DNA from: Arthrobacter sp. zg-Y20
GTDB taxonomy: Bacteria > Actinomycetota > Actinomycetes > Actinomycetales > Micrococcaceae
Direction of reading: 5' to 3'
DNA length: 64,000 nucleotides
NCBI RefSeq assembly: GCF_030142075.1
Contig: NZ_CP126241.1
Span: 1-64,000 of the forward strand
This document shows positions 29,969-38,655 of this stretch, in pieces. Every line of letters starts with the position of its first letter. Within the stretch, counting starts at the first letter, position 1. The notes below the pieces were generated by a model. The model ran no database searches and was not told the DNA's origin. It saw nothing but the letters and a program-made list of their open reading frames with translations. The position numbers and the translations under genes are program-made.

Positions 29969-31699
29969 CTAGCGTTCGCCCAGCCGCGGGCGCAGCCGTG
30001 ATTCCTCCAGATCCAGCAGGCGCTGCGCCTCCGCCAGCGTCCGGGATGCGTAACGCCCTTCGCGCCGGGCCACCAGCAGCTGGTCACGTTCGGCTTCCAC
30101 GACGGCGCGGCGAAGCCGGCGGTACTGCAGCTGCGGCGTCGCCTCCTCGCTCATGCCCAAGGCGCGTACCCGTTCCCAAGCCAGTTCGCTGCGCAGGAAG
30201 GTGCTCTGCCGGACCCGTTCCACCACATCCGGATCAACTTCCTCCCGCGCACCCAGGCATTCCGCCGGTTCTTCCAGAATCGTCAGTCCGGCGCCGCTGA
30301 GTTCATCCAGGAGTTTGGCCAGTTCCCGCTGGTCTGCCGCGACGTCGCGTCCCTGGACACCCAGGACCCGGATCACCCACGGCAGGGTTCCACCCTGCAG
30401 CAGCAGGGTGGCCACAGCCACGGTAAAGGCAATCAGCACCAGCTGTTCGCGGTACGGGGTCTGTTCCGGCAGGGACTGGGCGGCGGCCAGCGTCACCACT
30501 CCGCGCATGCCGGACCAGGAAATCACTACGCCGCCGCGCCAGCCCAGACCCTCGCGGCGCAACTGTTCGACGTCGGCCCGCCGCCGTCGATACAGCAGCT
30601 CAGCGCGGCGATGGCGCCTGCGTTTGCGCTCATTGGTGAAGCCACCGGCCTTGATGCGGTCCAAGCCCAGCCGGAACCGCTGGGTCCGCAGGTCCTGGTA
30701 CCGTACTTTGGCCCGCAGCACGTAGATCAGCGGAGTGACCCAGGCGAAACGGACCAGGACCAGCAGGCCGGTGGTGATCAGTCCGATCAGCACGGCGTCC
30801 CAGACCGAAAGCAGTGCCGTGTCCACGTTTTCCACCAAATGGCGCAATTCAAGGCCCATCAGCAGGAATACGCCGTTTTCGAGCAGGAACGAGATGGTGC
30901 GCCAGTTGATGCTGTCATTGATCCGCACCTGCGCCGTGAACGCTGAAGCGCTGCGGTGTCCCGTGTATAGCCCGGCAACCACCACGGCCAGCACACCCGA
31001 GGCGCCCACTTCTTCGGCGGGAATGAACGCCACAAACGGCACCACAAAGGAAATAGCGGTGTCCAGCACCGGGTCGTGCAGCTTGGAACGGAGAAAGACT
31101 GTGGCGGCGCCTACCAGCAGTCCCACGGCAATGGCCGTGATGACGGCAAATCCGAAGTCTCCGATGCCTGCCCAGATACTCGACAGCCCACCGGCCGAGG
31201 CAGCCACGGCGGAGCGCAGCAGCACCAGCGCCGTGGCGTCATTGACCAGCCCTTCGCCCTCCAGGACGGTCACCAGCCGCGGCGGCAGTCCCAGCCGCTT
31301 GCCGATCGCAGTGGCGGCGACGGCGTCGGGCGGGCTGACGACGGCGCCCAGGGCCACGGCGGCTGCGAAATTCAGGTCCGGGAGCAGCACATAAAGCACC
31401 GTCCCGGTGGCGAAGGCGGACACGAGCACCAGGAACACCGAGAGGGAGGAAATCGCGCCGATGTTCCGCCTGAAATCGACCACGGGCACGTTGACAGCCG
31501 CCGCGTAGAGCAACGGCGGCAGCACACCCATCAGGATCCACTCATGCGGAACGGAGAACGCCGGCACGCCGGGGGTATACGACAGGGCAAATCCCACAAC
31601 CACCAAGATGATGGGAGCCGCGATGCCGAGACGTTTGGAGAAAGCCGCTACGGTCACAATCACCGAAACGCCTACTACTGCGAAGAGAGCCAGTTCCAC
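29969..31699 (-). CDS. Na+/H+ antiporter, CPA1 family
   Basis: A 576-residue membrane antiporter for pH and sodium homeostasis. The first about 400 residues hold roughly 12 membrane helices with the family motifs GAVVSPPDAVAA, EGEGLVNDATALVL (the ND pair) and SWSGMRGVVTLA. The long cytoplasmic C-terminal part (about 400-576) is charged. It lies alone on the minus strand, downstream of the YdjM-like gene by 46 bases, so could share its transcript. Confidence 0.92.
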   Translation of the reverse strand: MELALFAVVGVSVIVTVAAFSKRLGIAAPIILVVVGFALSYTPGVPAFSVPHEWILMGVLPPLLYAAAVNVPVVDFRRNIGAISSLSVFLVLVSAFATGTVLYVLLPDLNFAAAVALGAVVSPPDAVAATAIGKRLGLPPRLVTVLEGEGLVNDATALVLLRSAVAASAGGLSSIWAGIGDFGFAVITAIAVGLLVGAATVFLRSKLHDPVLDTAISFVVPFVAFIPAEEVGASGVLAVVVAGLYTGHRSASAFTAQVRINDSINWRTISFLLENGVFLLMGLELRHLVENVDTALLSVWDAVLIGLITTGLLVLVRFAWVTPLIYVLRAKVRYQDLRTQRFRLGLDRIKAGGFTNERKRRRHRRAELLYRRRRADVEQLRREGLGWRGGVVISWSGMRGVVTLAAAQSLPEQTPYREQLVLIAFTVAVATLLLQGGTLPWVIRVLGVQGRDVAADQRELAKLLDELSGAGLTILEEPAECLGAREEVDPDVVERVRQSTFLRSELAWERVRALGMSEEATPQLQYRRLRRAVVEAERDQLLVARREGRYASRTLAEAQRLLDLEESRLRPRLGER

Positions 31700-31745
31700 A
31701 CTTCAACCCTAGCCCTGCACACAGGGAAGGCTGCAGCCGGGACGG

Positions 31746-32522
31746 CTAGGTGTACGGTGACCAGCCGGTGACTGCGCTCAGAGCCGCCATGGTGACCCCG
31801 AAGATCGCATAGACAGTGACCGGAACCATGATGGCCCATTCCCGCCAGGAACCGGCCGCTCCGATCAGGGGGAGGGAGAAACTGCCGCTGCTGCGCCAGA
31901 GCTTGTTGACCACCGGGAAGCGGGCCAGGGAACGCGGACGTTTGATCCGCAGCGGCCACAGGACCATCACGCCCTGGTGGGTCAGCAGATCACCCAGGAT
32001 ATGCACGGCTACACCCAGGCCCACGGCAACTGGCAGCCAGTCATTGTTCTCCGGTGCGTACACGGCAATGAAAACGGAAAACGCCAAGGCGAGGAACCAA
32101 CTGCGGGCCGGTCCGCCGGCGATCTTCAGGGCCTTGAAAGCGAAACCCATCAGCAGGACGGACAGGATGCCCGCACCCAGCGCCACCGAACCGAAGACGG
32201 GTACGTCCGCCGTCACCTTGCCCAACGCAGTAGCAAGGGCAACAAACACGGCAAGCCCCAGGAGCGAGTGCGTCCCGCGCCGGTGCCCCCCGCTGATGGT
32301 TTCGGTGAGGCGGGCCAGGATCTTGGTAATCGGCGGCAGTGAATGGGCTATCGTGCCGCTGTGGTGGTCAAGGTCCGGCAGCAGTGCCGCACCGGCCGTC
32401 AACAGGGCACCCGTCACCACGCCCAGCGGTGTGACCGGGTACCAGCCAAGGGCGTGCGGGGCAGTGGAAGCAACGGCAACCCAGGCCGCGGCGCCGCTAG
32501 CGGCATGGTGGCCACCCATCAT
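31746..32522 (-). CDS. YdjM/LexA-associated type membrane-bound metal-dependent hydrolase
   Basis: A 258-residue protein with several membrane helices and the His/Asp-rich motifs of the YdjM family (MMGGHHAASGAA at the start, LLPDLDHHSGTIAH, and HRRGTHSLLG). Physiological substrate is unknown. The second Met is an equally good start. A perfect 28-base palindrome lies 50 bases upstream and probably controls this gene. Confidence 0.87.
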   Translation of the reverse strand: MMGGHHAASGAAAWVAVASTAPHALGWYPVTPLGVVTGALLTAGAALLPDLDHHSGTIAHSLPPITKILARLTETISGGHRRGTHSLLGLAVFVALATALGKVTADVPVFGSVALGAGILSVLLMGFAFKALKIAGGPARSWFLALAFSVFIAVYAPENNDWLPVAVGLGVAVHILGDLLTHQGVMVLWPLRIKRPRSLARFPVVNKLWRSSGSFSLPLIGAAGSWREWAIMVPVTVYAIFGVTMAALSAVTGWSPYT

Positions 32523-32572
32523 GGTGTAAGAAATCCTTCGAAAGGGCGGAGCAGGCGCCGGTGATAAAGGGC

Positions 32573-32600
32573 GGAAAAATAGAAAGCTTTCTATTTTTCC
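32573..32600. promoter_or_regulatory. Perfect 28-bp palindrome, candidate operator
   Basis: The 14-base arm GGAAAAATAGAAAG is followed with no spacer by its exact reverse complement. It is A+T-rich in a GC-rich region and lies between the gntK stop (32652) and the YdjM-like start (32522). An operator for a dimeric regulator is the likeliest reading; a weak terminator for gntK is the alternative. Confidence 0.6.
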
Positions 32601-32651
32601 ACGGTTTCGGGCGGCAGCGGTTCACGGCGACGCCGCCGTGACGATGGCGCC

Positions 32652-33170
32652 TCAGGCGACGGCGTACCCCAGGTGCCGCAGTACCGTGTCCACTATTTCC
32701 GCCGGAGACGAAGTGATGTCCAGGCGGAGGCCGTCTTCGTCCGGTGCCAGCGGCTCCAGGGTGCTCAGCTGGGACGGCAGCAGAGAGGGCGGCATGAAGT
32801 GGCCGCTGCGGGTTTTCATGCGTTCTTCCAGCACTTCACTGCTGCCGTCCAGATGGACGAAATGGACGGTGCCGGGCGCCTGGGCGAGCACGTCGCGGTA
32901 GGTCCGTTTGAGGGCCGAGCAGGTCACGATGGTGCACCGGCCGTTGCCGGCCTGGGTGCCCATCCAGTCCCTGATCGAATACAGCCACGGCCAGCGGTCC
33001 TCATCGTCCAGCGGGGTTCCAGCGGACATCTTGGCAATGTTGGCCGGGGGATGGAATTCATCGGCCTCGGCGGCGATCCAGCCGAGCCGCTTGGAGAGCA
33101 GATTGGCGATGGTGGTTTTACCGGAGCCGGAAACACCCATAATCACGAGGTGCTGAGCGGTGGAGGCCAT
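32652..33170 (-). CDS. gntK: Gluconokinase
   Basis: Phosphorylates D-gluconate to 6-phosphogluconate. The 172 residues have a P-loop GVSGSGKTT at about residues 12-20, DEFHPPANIAKM, and VTCSALKRTYRDVL, typical of the GntK fold. The ATG at 33170 has GGAG upstream; the longer ORF adds 18 unrelated residues. It is divergent from the FadR-type regulator gene. The product enters the pathway of Gnd (3361-4272), but no gluconate permease is seen near. Confidence 0.93.
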   Translation of the reverse strand: MASTAQHLVIMGVSGSGKTTIANLLSKRLGWIAAEADEFHPPANIAKMSAGTPLDDEDRWPWLYSIRDWMGTQAGNGRCTIVTCSALKRTYRDVLAQAPGTVHFVHLDGSSEVLEERMKTRSGHFMPPSLLPSQLSTLEPLAPDEDGLRLDITSSPAEIVDTVLRHLGYAVA

Positions 33171-33203
33171 TTCCAACTCCTTGGAGGACGCCGTTGTCGA
33201 GGG

Positions 33204-33235
33204 TTTTGTGAATGCTGAAAGCAATTCGTCACAAA
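33204..33235. promoter_or_regulatory. Inverted repeat in the gntK/gntR divergent region
   Basis: TTTTGTGA at 33204-33211 and TCACAAA at 33229-33235 are inverted arms 17 bases apart, in the 215-base region between the divergent genes. This could be a regulator site for gntK. The spacing is wider than a normal dimer site, so chance is possible. Confidence 0.3.
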
Positions 33236-33385
33236 GGTATCACCAAACGCCGCGACGCTATGGGGAGGAGCACTGGACAACTAGGGTGAAGCGAGGTCTG
33301 CGGCATCGATCCGTCTTTTGGGGTTGTGTGCAGCCCGCAATGCCAATTGATGCCGTGTACGGAATATAACAGGAATGATGCAGAC

Positions 33386-34099
33386 ATGAGTGAACGCGCC
33401 GCACCCGCTCCCCAAGCAGCGGTGGTCCTGAACGGCAGAATCATAGAGGTGCTGGGGCAGGACATAGTGTCCGGCGTGCTGATGCCGGGGGACCGGCTGA
33501 CCCTGGAAGGACTCCAGCAGGAATTCGGTGTTTCCCGGACCGTGGTTCGGGACTGCATGCGGATCCTCGAATCGATGAACCTGGTGTACTCCAAGCGCCG
33601 CGTGGGCATTGTGGTTCTGGAACCCGGGTTGTGGAACGTGTTTGATCCGCGCGTCATTAAGTGGCGGCTGCAGGGTCCGGGGAGGACGGAGCAGTTCCGG
33701 ACCCTGACTGAACTGCGGGTGGGTGTGGAACCAGTGGCTGCCGCGGGCGCCGCCCGCCGGGCCTCCGACGTCGACCGGGCGCGCTTGGTGGAACTCGCGG
33801 CAGAGCTGCGCCGGCTGGGCGAAGCCGGGGAACTGGAAGGTTTCCTGCAGGCTGATATTGAATTCCATACACTGTTGCTGCGCGCCAGCGGCAACGATAT
33901 GTTCGCTTCGCTGCAGGAAGTGGTTGCCGCGGTCCTGACCGGCCGCACCATCCACAAAATGATGCCGCCGCACCCCACCGAGGAAGCGTTGAGCGGACAT
34001 GCCCTGGTGGCCGCAGCGGTTGCCGGCGGCGACGACGCCGCTGCGCTGGCGCATATGGCCGGACTGCTGGAGGAAGTGCGCCTGGCCGTCTCAGGCTGA
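33386..34099 (+). CDS. gntR: FadR-family (GntR superfamily) transcriptional regulator
   Basis: A 237-residue regulator with an N-terminal winged HTH (about 12-75; EVLGQDIVSGVLMPGDRL, EFGVSRTVVRDCMRILESMNLV) and an all-helical FCD effector domain (about 90-230). It likely represses gntK in response to gluconate, from the divergent layout. The ATG is preceded by AGGA. The symbol is assigned from context; a different ligand is possible. Confidence 0.85.
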   Translation: MSERAAPAPQAAVVLNGRIIEVLGQDIVSGVLMPGDRLTLEGLQQEFGVSRTVVRDCMRILESMNLVYSKRRVGIVVLEPGLWNVFDPRVIKWRLQGPGRTEQFRTLTELRVGVEPVAAAGAARRASDVDRARLVELAAELRRLGEAGELEGFLQADIEFHTLLLRASGNDMFASLQEVVAAVLTGRTIHKMMPPHPTEEALSGHALVAAAVAGGDDAAALAHMAGLLEEVRLAVSG

Positions 34100-34117
34100 C
34101 CGGCCGGGAATGCAAAA

Positions 34118-34151
34118 GACCCGCACCTCCGTGGGAACGGCGGCGCGGGTC
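34118..34151. terminator. Weak hairpin between gntR and dps
   Basis: GACCCGC (34118-34124) and GCGGGTC (34145-34151) can pair around a 20-base loop between convergent genes. No T-run follows, so this is a weak candidate. Confidence 0.35.
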
Positions 34152-34167
34152 CTCAGCGAACCAGTGC

Positions 34168-34665
34168 TTAGCGGGTGGCCTCGAGGTTGCTGTCCTCGGG
34201 CGTTACCACCTGTGCCGTGGCGGAGATGTTTTCGGCATCCACCATCCAGGCGTACTGCTCCAGCTTGGCAATGAAGCCGTGCAGGATGTCGGCGGTGGTC
34301 GGATCCTCTTCATCCACCTGGTCGTGGACGTCGCGCATGGTCTTGACGACGGCGTTCAGCATCGCCACCACGTGCGTCACGGTGTCGCGGGTGTCCACGA
34401 GGCCGGCGGGGAACGGCGGCAGGGTGGTGCCCGAAGCGACGGCTGCGCTGCGGCCGTCCGGAACGGCCCAAAGTGCGCGCATCCGCTCCGCCAGCTCGTC
34501 GGTAAAGGTACGTGCGTCTTCGATGATTTCGTCCAGCTGCAGGTGCAGGTCGCGGAAGTTCTTGCCCACCACGTTCCAGTGGGCCTGCTTGCCCTGCAGA
34601 TGCAGTTCGATCATATCGACCAGGACCGCCTGCAGGTTTGTGGCCAGCTCTTCTGATGCCTTCAT
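34168..34665 (-). CDS. dps: Dps-family DNA-protection / mini-ferritin protein
   Basis: A 165-residue four-helix protein that forms a 12-mer, oxidises Fe(II) with hydrogen peroxide and may condense DNA. Ferroxidase residues are seen in HLQGKQAHWNVVGKNF (His and Trp) and in DEIIEDARTFTDELAERMR (Asp/Glu). GGAGG lies 5 bases before the ATG. It is in a cluster with other stress genes. The N-terminus is short, so DNA-binding activity is uncertain. Confidence 0.94.
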   Translation of the reverse strand: MKASEELATNLQAVLVDMIELHLQGKQAHWNVVGKNFRDLHLQLDEIIEDARTFTDELAERMRALWAVPDGRSAAVASGTTLPPFPAGLVDTRDTVTHVVAMLNAVVKTMRDVHDQVDEEDPTTADILHGFIAKLEQYAWMVDAENISATAQVVTPEDSNLEATR

Positions 34666-34841
34666 GTTTTCCTCCGATGGTGACGAAAAATGAGTACTTC
34701 TGCACCTGCCGGGATGCCGGTTGCCGGTTCCGGTTCCGGTGCGCCGGCGGGTGGATCGCTTCCCACCCTAACCCGGGCCGCCGTGCCGGACCAGAACCTG
34801 CGGAACCCGCAGATGCCAATATAAGCAACCTTACCTTCCGC

Positions 34842-34870
34842 TTGAACCGGTTGGTGCTGCTGTGTACGGT
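34842..34870 (+). promoter_or_regulatory. Candidate promoter of the 34938 SRPBCC gene
   Basis: TTGAAC at 34842-34847 and TACGGT at 34865-34870 are 17 bases apart, 67 bases before the start codon. The match to -35/-10 is partial, as is normal for actinobacterial promoters. Confidence 0.35.
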
Positions 34871-34937
34871 GAGGAGAACGGGGCTGCTGGTAAAGGGGCC
34901 CGGCCAGAGGCAGGATTCGCACTACCGGAGGGACAGT

Positions 34938-35537
34938 ATGACCACCGTAGAAGAGTCAATCGACGTAGCAGTACCGGTAACCACTGCCTACAACCAGTGG
35001 ACCCAGTTTGAGTCGTTCCCGCACTTCATGAACGGCGTAATCTCGATTACCCAGCTTTCGGACACCACCAACCACTGGGTGACCAAGATCGGCGGCACGG
35101 AGCGGGAGTTCGACGCCGAGATCACCGAACAGCATCCGGATGAGCGCGTCGCCTGGAAGAGCACGGACGGCAAGTCCCACGCCGGCGTCGTCACGTTCCA
35201 CCGGTTGGGCGATGCCCAGACCCGGGTCACCGTGCAGCTGGACTGGGACCCGGAAACCCTGGTCGAAAAGCTGGGCTCCGCCGTAGGAGCCGATGACCGG
35301 CAGGTGAAGTCCGATCTTAAACGCTTCAAGGAATTCATTGAAAGCCGCGGGTCAGAGACCGGTTCCTGGCGCGGCAACGTGGACGCACCAGGAAACGCTG
35401 CCACGGGTTCCGGTGGTCCCGCCGCGGCGCCCGCCGCTTCGGCAACCTCCACCAGCACCGAACGCCTTGCTGCCGCGCCGGAAGCCGATCCGGCCATGGA
35501 CGATCCCGAATCGGGCGGTCCCCGCGCCGGCTTCTAG
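34938..35537 (+). CDS. SRPBCC family (cyclase/dehydrase-like) protein
   Basis: A 199-residue protein. Residues 1-145 form a START/Bet v1-like ligand-binding fold (DVAVPVTTAYNQWTQFESFPHFM, TDGKSHAGVVTFHRL). The remaining about 55 residues are a Gly/Ala/Ser/Pro-rich disordered tail. GGAGGGA precedes the ATG by 4 bases. The ligand and role are unknown; it sits beside dps and a second SRPBCC gene lies at 52.3 kb. Confidence 0.85.
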   Translation: MTTVEESIDVAVPVTTAYNQWTQFESFPHFMNGVISITQLSDTTNHWVTKIGGTEREFDAEITEQHPDERVAWKSTDGKSHAGVVTFHRLGDAQTRVTVQLDWDPETLVEKLGSAVGADDRQVKSDLKRFKEFIESRGSETGSWRGNVDAPGNAATGSGGPAAAPAASATSTSTERLAAAPEADPAMDDPESGGPRAGF

Positions 35538-35545
35538 CCGGACAC

Positions 35546-35582
35546 AAAAACTGCGGATGCCGGTCCGGCATCCGCAGTTTTT
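35546..35582. terminator. Bidirectional terminator
   Basis: A 17-base-pair stem with A's left and T's right (35546-35562 with 35566-35582) between the SRPBCC gene and the convergent oxidoreductase gene. Confidence 0.9.
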
Positions 35583-35602
35583 GGCTTAACCGGCCGGACA
35601 GG

Positions 35603-37087
35603 TCAGGCCGGGTCAAGATCCTTCACGGAAGGCCCTTCGAGCAGCGCGCCTTGGGCGCTGAAGCGCGAACCATGCAGCGGGCAGTCCCAGGACTGTTCAG
35701 CATCGTTCCAGTTCAGGACGCCCTTCAAGTGCGGGCACACCGCCGATACCCGGCTGGTTTCTCCGCGAACCGTGCAGATGCCCACGGGCTTGCCGTTCTC
35801 CCGGGCAACCACACCCTGCCCCTCCGGCGGAGCGGTGTCCGTGCTCCGGGCCAGCCCGGCTGCCCAGCCGGTGAGCATTTCCAGTCCCACTTCGGCGTTG
35901 TCCCGCAGGGTGGAGGCGGCATCCAGCGGTGCGACCCGGGGCTTGTACAGTTCCCTTGCCCACGGGTTCTCGCCGCCCAGGATTTCCGCGCTCAGGGCCA
36001 GTGAGGCGGCAACCGCGTTGGTCATGCCCCACTTGTTGTAGCCGGTGGCGGCATAGATGTTGGCGCCCATCAGCGGCAGTTGGCCCACGTAGGGAAGGCT
36101 CCGCGCCGGCGCGTAGTCCTGCGCCGACCAGGCGTAGCTCGCTGCGGTGCCCACTTCGAAGTTCTCCACGGTCCACCCCACCAGGTCATCGACCAGCTCC
36201 TGGGTGTTTTTCTTCCGCCCCACGGTGTGTCCGTTGCCGCCGGCGAGCAGGTACGACATGCCGTCCACCTCGGCGGTCCGGAGCGAGCGGGTGGGGGAAT
36301 CCACCGACAGGTACATACCCTGGGGCACCGCGCCGGTGACGGGCAGCGCCGCGGCATAGGACCGTTCGGGCTTCAGGACACTGAAGTAGCCGCCGCGGTC
36401 CAGGATTGGAATGCCGGTGGCCAGCACGAGGTTCCGGGCACTAACCTCGCCCTGTCCGGTCAGTACCGTGATTCCGGCCCCCTCCTGGTGTTTGGCCCCG
36501 GTCACCCGGACGCCCTCTACCAGTGTTCCCCCATGCGCGCGGTAATCCTGAGCCAGCCCGGCCAACACTTCCAGGGGATGGATCTGCGCCTGGCCGGTCA
36601 GCCGCAGCGCCCCCGTGACCTCATAGGGCAGCTCGGTGTCCTCGGTCAGTTCAACGTCCAGGCCGGCCGCCCGGGCGGCTTCCTGTTCCTTGAGCAGGGA
36701 CTTCCGCCCCTGTTCGGTAGTGGCATAGGTGTACGCGTCGCGGGTCTCGTACCCAATGCCGTTCTCGTCGCAGAAGCGCAGCAGCCAGCTCTGTCCCTGC
36801 CGGTTAGCTTCCACGTACTGCCCGGCAATTTCGGCGTTGTGATGCGAGGTGATTCCCGAGAGGATGGTCCCCTGCAGCAGTGAGAGCTTTGCCGTGGTGT
36901 TGCCGGTGGTAACGGCGCCCACCGTCCGGGCTTCCAGGATCACCACCTTCTGGCCGCTGCGGGCCAGCAGTGCTGCGGTGGTCAGGCCGGTCAGGCCGGC
37001 ACCTACAACCACGGTGTCGTAGGCGGCCCCGGGTTCAAACGGGCCGGAGGGGATGGCGGGTGCGGAGTCGAGCCAAAGGGATAACAT
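35603..37087 (-). CDS. FAD-dependent oxidoreductase with C-terminal Rieske [2Fe-2S] domain
   Basis: A 494-residue protein. The N-terminal DAO-type FAD fold has YDTVVVGAGLTGLTTAALLARSG at about 22-42, and the C-terminal Rieske domain has CPHLKG and CPLHGSRF. This architecture is known from bacterial oxidoreductases of unproven substrate; amine or amino acid oxidation is possible. The ATG at 37087 has GAAGG upstream and is one base beyond the upstream SDR stop, so they form an operon. A further 52 codons upstream were rejected. Confidence 0.9.
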   Translation of the reverse strand: MLSLWLDSAPAIPSGPFEPGAAYDTVVVGAGLTGLTTAALLARSGQKVVILEARTVGAVTTGNTTAKLSLLQGTILSGITSHHNAEIAGQYVEANRQGQSWLLRFCDENGIGYETRDAYTYATTEQGRKSLLKEQEAARAAGLDVELTEDTELPYEVTGALRLTGQAQIHPLEVLAGLAQDYRAHGGTLVEGVRVTGAKHQEGAGITVLTGQGEVSARNLVLATGIPILDRGGYFSVLKPERSYAAALPVTGAVPQGMYLSVDSPTRSLRTAEVDGMSYLLAGGNGHTVGRKKNTQELVDDLVGWTVENFEVGTAASYAWSAQDYAPARSLPYVGQLPLMGANIYAATGYNKWGMTNAVAASLALSAEILGGENPWARELYKPRVAPLDAASTLRDNAEVGLEMLTGWAAGLARSTDTAPPEGQGVVARENGKPVGICTVRGETSRVSAVCPHLKGVLNWNDAEQSWDCPLHGSRFSAQGALLEGPSVKDLDPA

Positions 37088-37088
37088 G

Positions 37089-37886
37089 TCAGCCTTCCCG
37101 CCATTCTGATGAGGTGATGTGGGAGCCGCCCTGCGGGCCCATTTGGAGCATGCCGCCGTCGACGGCCCACGAAGCGCCGGTGACGTAGGACGCCGCCGGC
37201 GAAGCCAGGAAAGCGACAACGTCGGCGATTTCGCGGGCATCACCGGGACGGCCGAGGGGAATGCCGGGGCGGTCCTCGCTCCGCGGATCGGTGTCTTCCT
37301 GATCCGTCATGGGAGTGGCGATTTCACCCGGCTCCACCGAATTCGCGGTAATCCCGTAGCTGCCCAGTTCCAGCGCGATGGTTTTCATCAGGCCGCCCAG
37401 ACCATGCTTGGAGGCGGTGTAGGCGGCGGCGCCCACGCGGGGCTGCACCTCATGGACGCTGGTGACAGCTATCAGCCGGCCGCCGTTGCCGGCCGCGACC
37501 ATCCGCTGCGCTGCCCGCTGCAGGCACACAAAGGCCCCGCTGAGGTTTGTGTCCACGGTGGTGCGCCACGCGTCATAGGCCAGGTCAAGGAACTTCTGCC
37601 CGTCACCGGTGCCGGCGTTGCTGACAAAAACGTCCAACCCGCCCAGCTGCTCCGCCAGTGCATCCACGACATCGGCGCAGCCGGGCAGGTCCGTGGTGTC
37701 CAGACGCGCGACGACGGCGTTGCGGCCGTGCGATCGGATCTCTTCCGCCGTGTCCCGGGCTCCTTGCTCATCGGAATGCCAGGTCACTCCCACATCCATT
37801 CCGGCTTTGGCCAGCGCGACAGCCGTGGCGCGTCCTATCCCGGAATCAGACCCGGTCACGATGGCCGTTTTCGGCTCAAAGCTCAT
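37089..37886 (-). CDS. Short-chain dehydrogenase/reductase
   Basis: A 265-residue SDR with TGSDSGIGRA (cofactor loop), NAGTG, and the catalytic set Ser-Tyr-Lys in TSVHEVQ...YTASKHG. The NADP-preferring fold is suggested by WHSDEQGAR. Substrate is unknown. ATG 37886 has GAGGGGG upstream. It heads an operon with the FAD/Rieske oxidoreductase. Confidence 0.92.
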   Translation of the reverse strand: MSFEPKTAIVTGSDSGIGRATAVALAKAGMDVGVTWHSDEQGARDTAEEIRSHGRNAVVARLDTTDLPGCADVVDALAEQLGGLDVFVSNAGTGDGQKFLDLAYDAWRTTVDTNLSGAFVCLQRAAQRMVAAGNGGRLIAVTSVHEVQPRVGAAAYTASKHGLGGLMKTIALELGSYGITANSVEPGEIATPMTDQEDTDPRSEDRPGIPLGRPGDAREIADVVAFLASPAASYVTGASWAVDGGMLQMGPQGGSHITSSEWREG

Positions 37887-38014
37887 TGGTACCCCCTCGT
37901 GGTCGTGGAAAGTCAGTATGCTTCCCACCTTGCCCCAATTGTGCAACAGTTTAAAGTCCTGATTACCTAATCCTCCCGGTCCGGTCCCCGGTGCCGCGGT
38001 GCAGAGGAGTCATC

Positions 38015-38518
38015 ATGGCATACCCCAGTTACAGCTCCGGCGGCGGTCTTTCGGCCCGCCGGACCAGCGCGCAGAAAGCGGCAATTGCCTTCGGAATTGT
38101 TTTCCTGCTGATTGGTGTCCTGGGCTTCATTCCGGGTTTGACCGCCAATTACAGCCAGCTCTACTTTTCCGGTTACACCTCCGAGGCAACGCTTCTGGGC
38201 ATCTTCCAGGTGTCGGTACTCCACAACGTAGTCCACATGCTGCTGGGCTTTGCGGGCCTGGCCATGGCCCGGTCCAATTCCTCGGCGAAGCTTTACCTGG
38301 TCGGTGCGGGTATCCTCTACGCCCTGCTCTTTATCTATGGGCTCCTGGTTCCGTTCGACACGTCAGCGAACTTTGTCCCCCTTAACACCGCGGACAACTG
38401 GCTGCACGTAATCCTGGCGGTGCTGATGATCCTGCTGGGCATCTTCCTTGGCCGGCGGACCGACAACCGGACGTACCGCAGCAGTGGCAACCCAGGCGAG
38501 GGCTCGATCCCGAACTGA
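38015..38518 (+). CDS. DUF4383 membrane protein
   Basis: A 167-residue protein with about four membrane helices and the DUF4383 pattern (AFGIVFLLIGVLGFIPG, HNVVHMLLGFAGLAMA, ADNWLHVILAVLMILLG). Conserved His residues lie in helices 2 and 4. Function is unknown. GAGGAG lies 7 bases before the ATG. Confidence 0.88.
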   Translation: MAYPSYSSGGGLSARRTSAQKAAIAFGIVFLLIGVLGFIPGLTANYSQLYFSGYTSEATLLGIFQVSVLHNVVHMLLGFAGLAMARSNSSAKLYLVGAGILYALLFIYGLLVPFDTSANFVPLNTADNWLHVILAVLMILLGIFLGRRTDNRTYRSSGNPGEGSIPN

Positions 38519-38655
38519 TCCGGACAGCCCAGGGACAACGGCAGGACCGGCCCCGGCGGGACCGCAGCGGCCATTTGGTGCCCGGCGGCGGGGTGCTGGC
38601 AGACTGGATGCAGACACCGCCCGCACCGGGCGGCCCGTTGCGAAAGGAACCTGGT

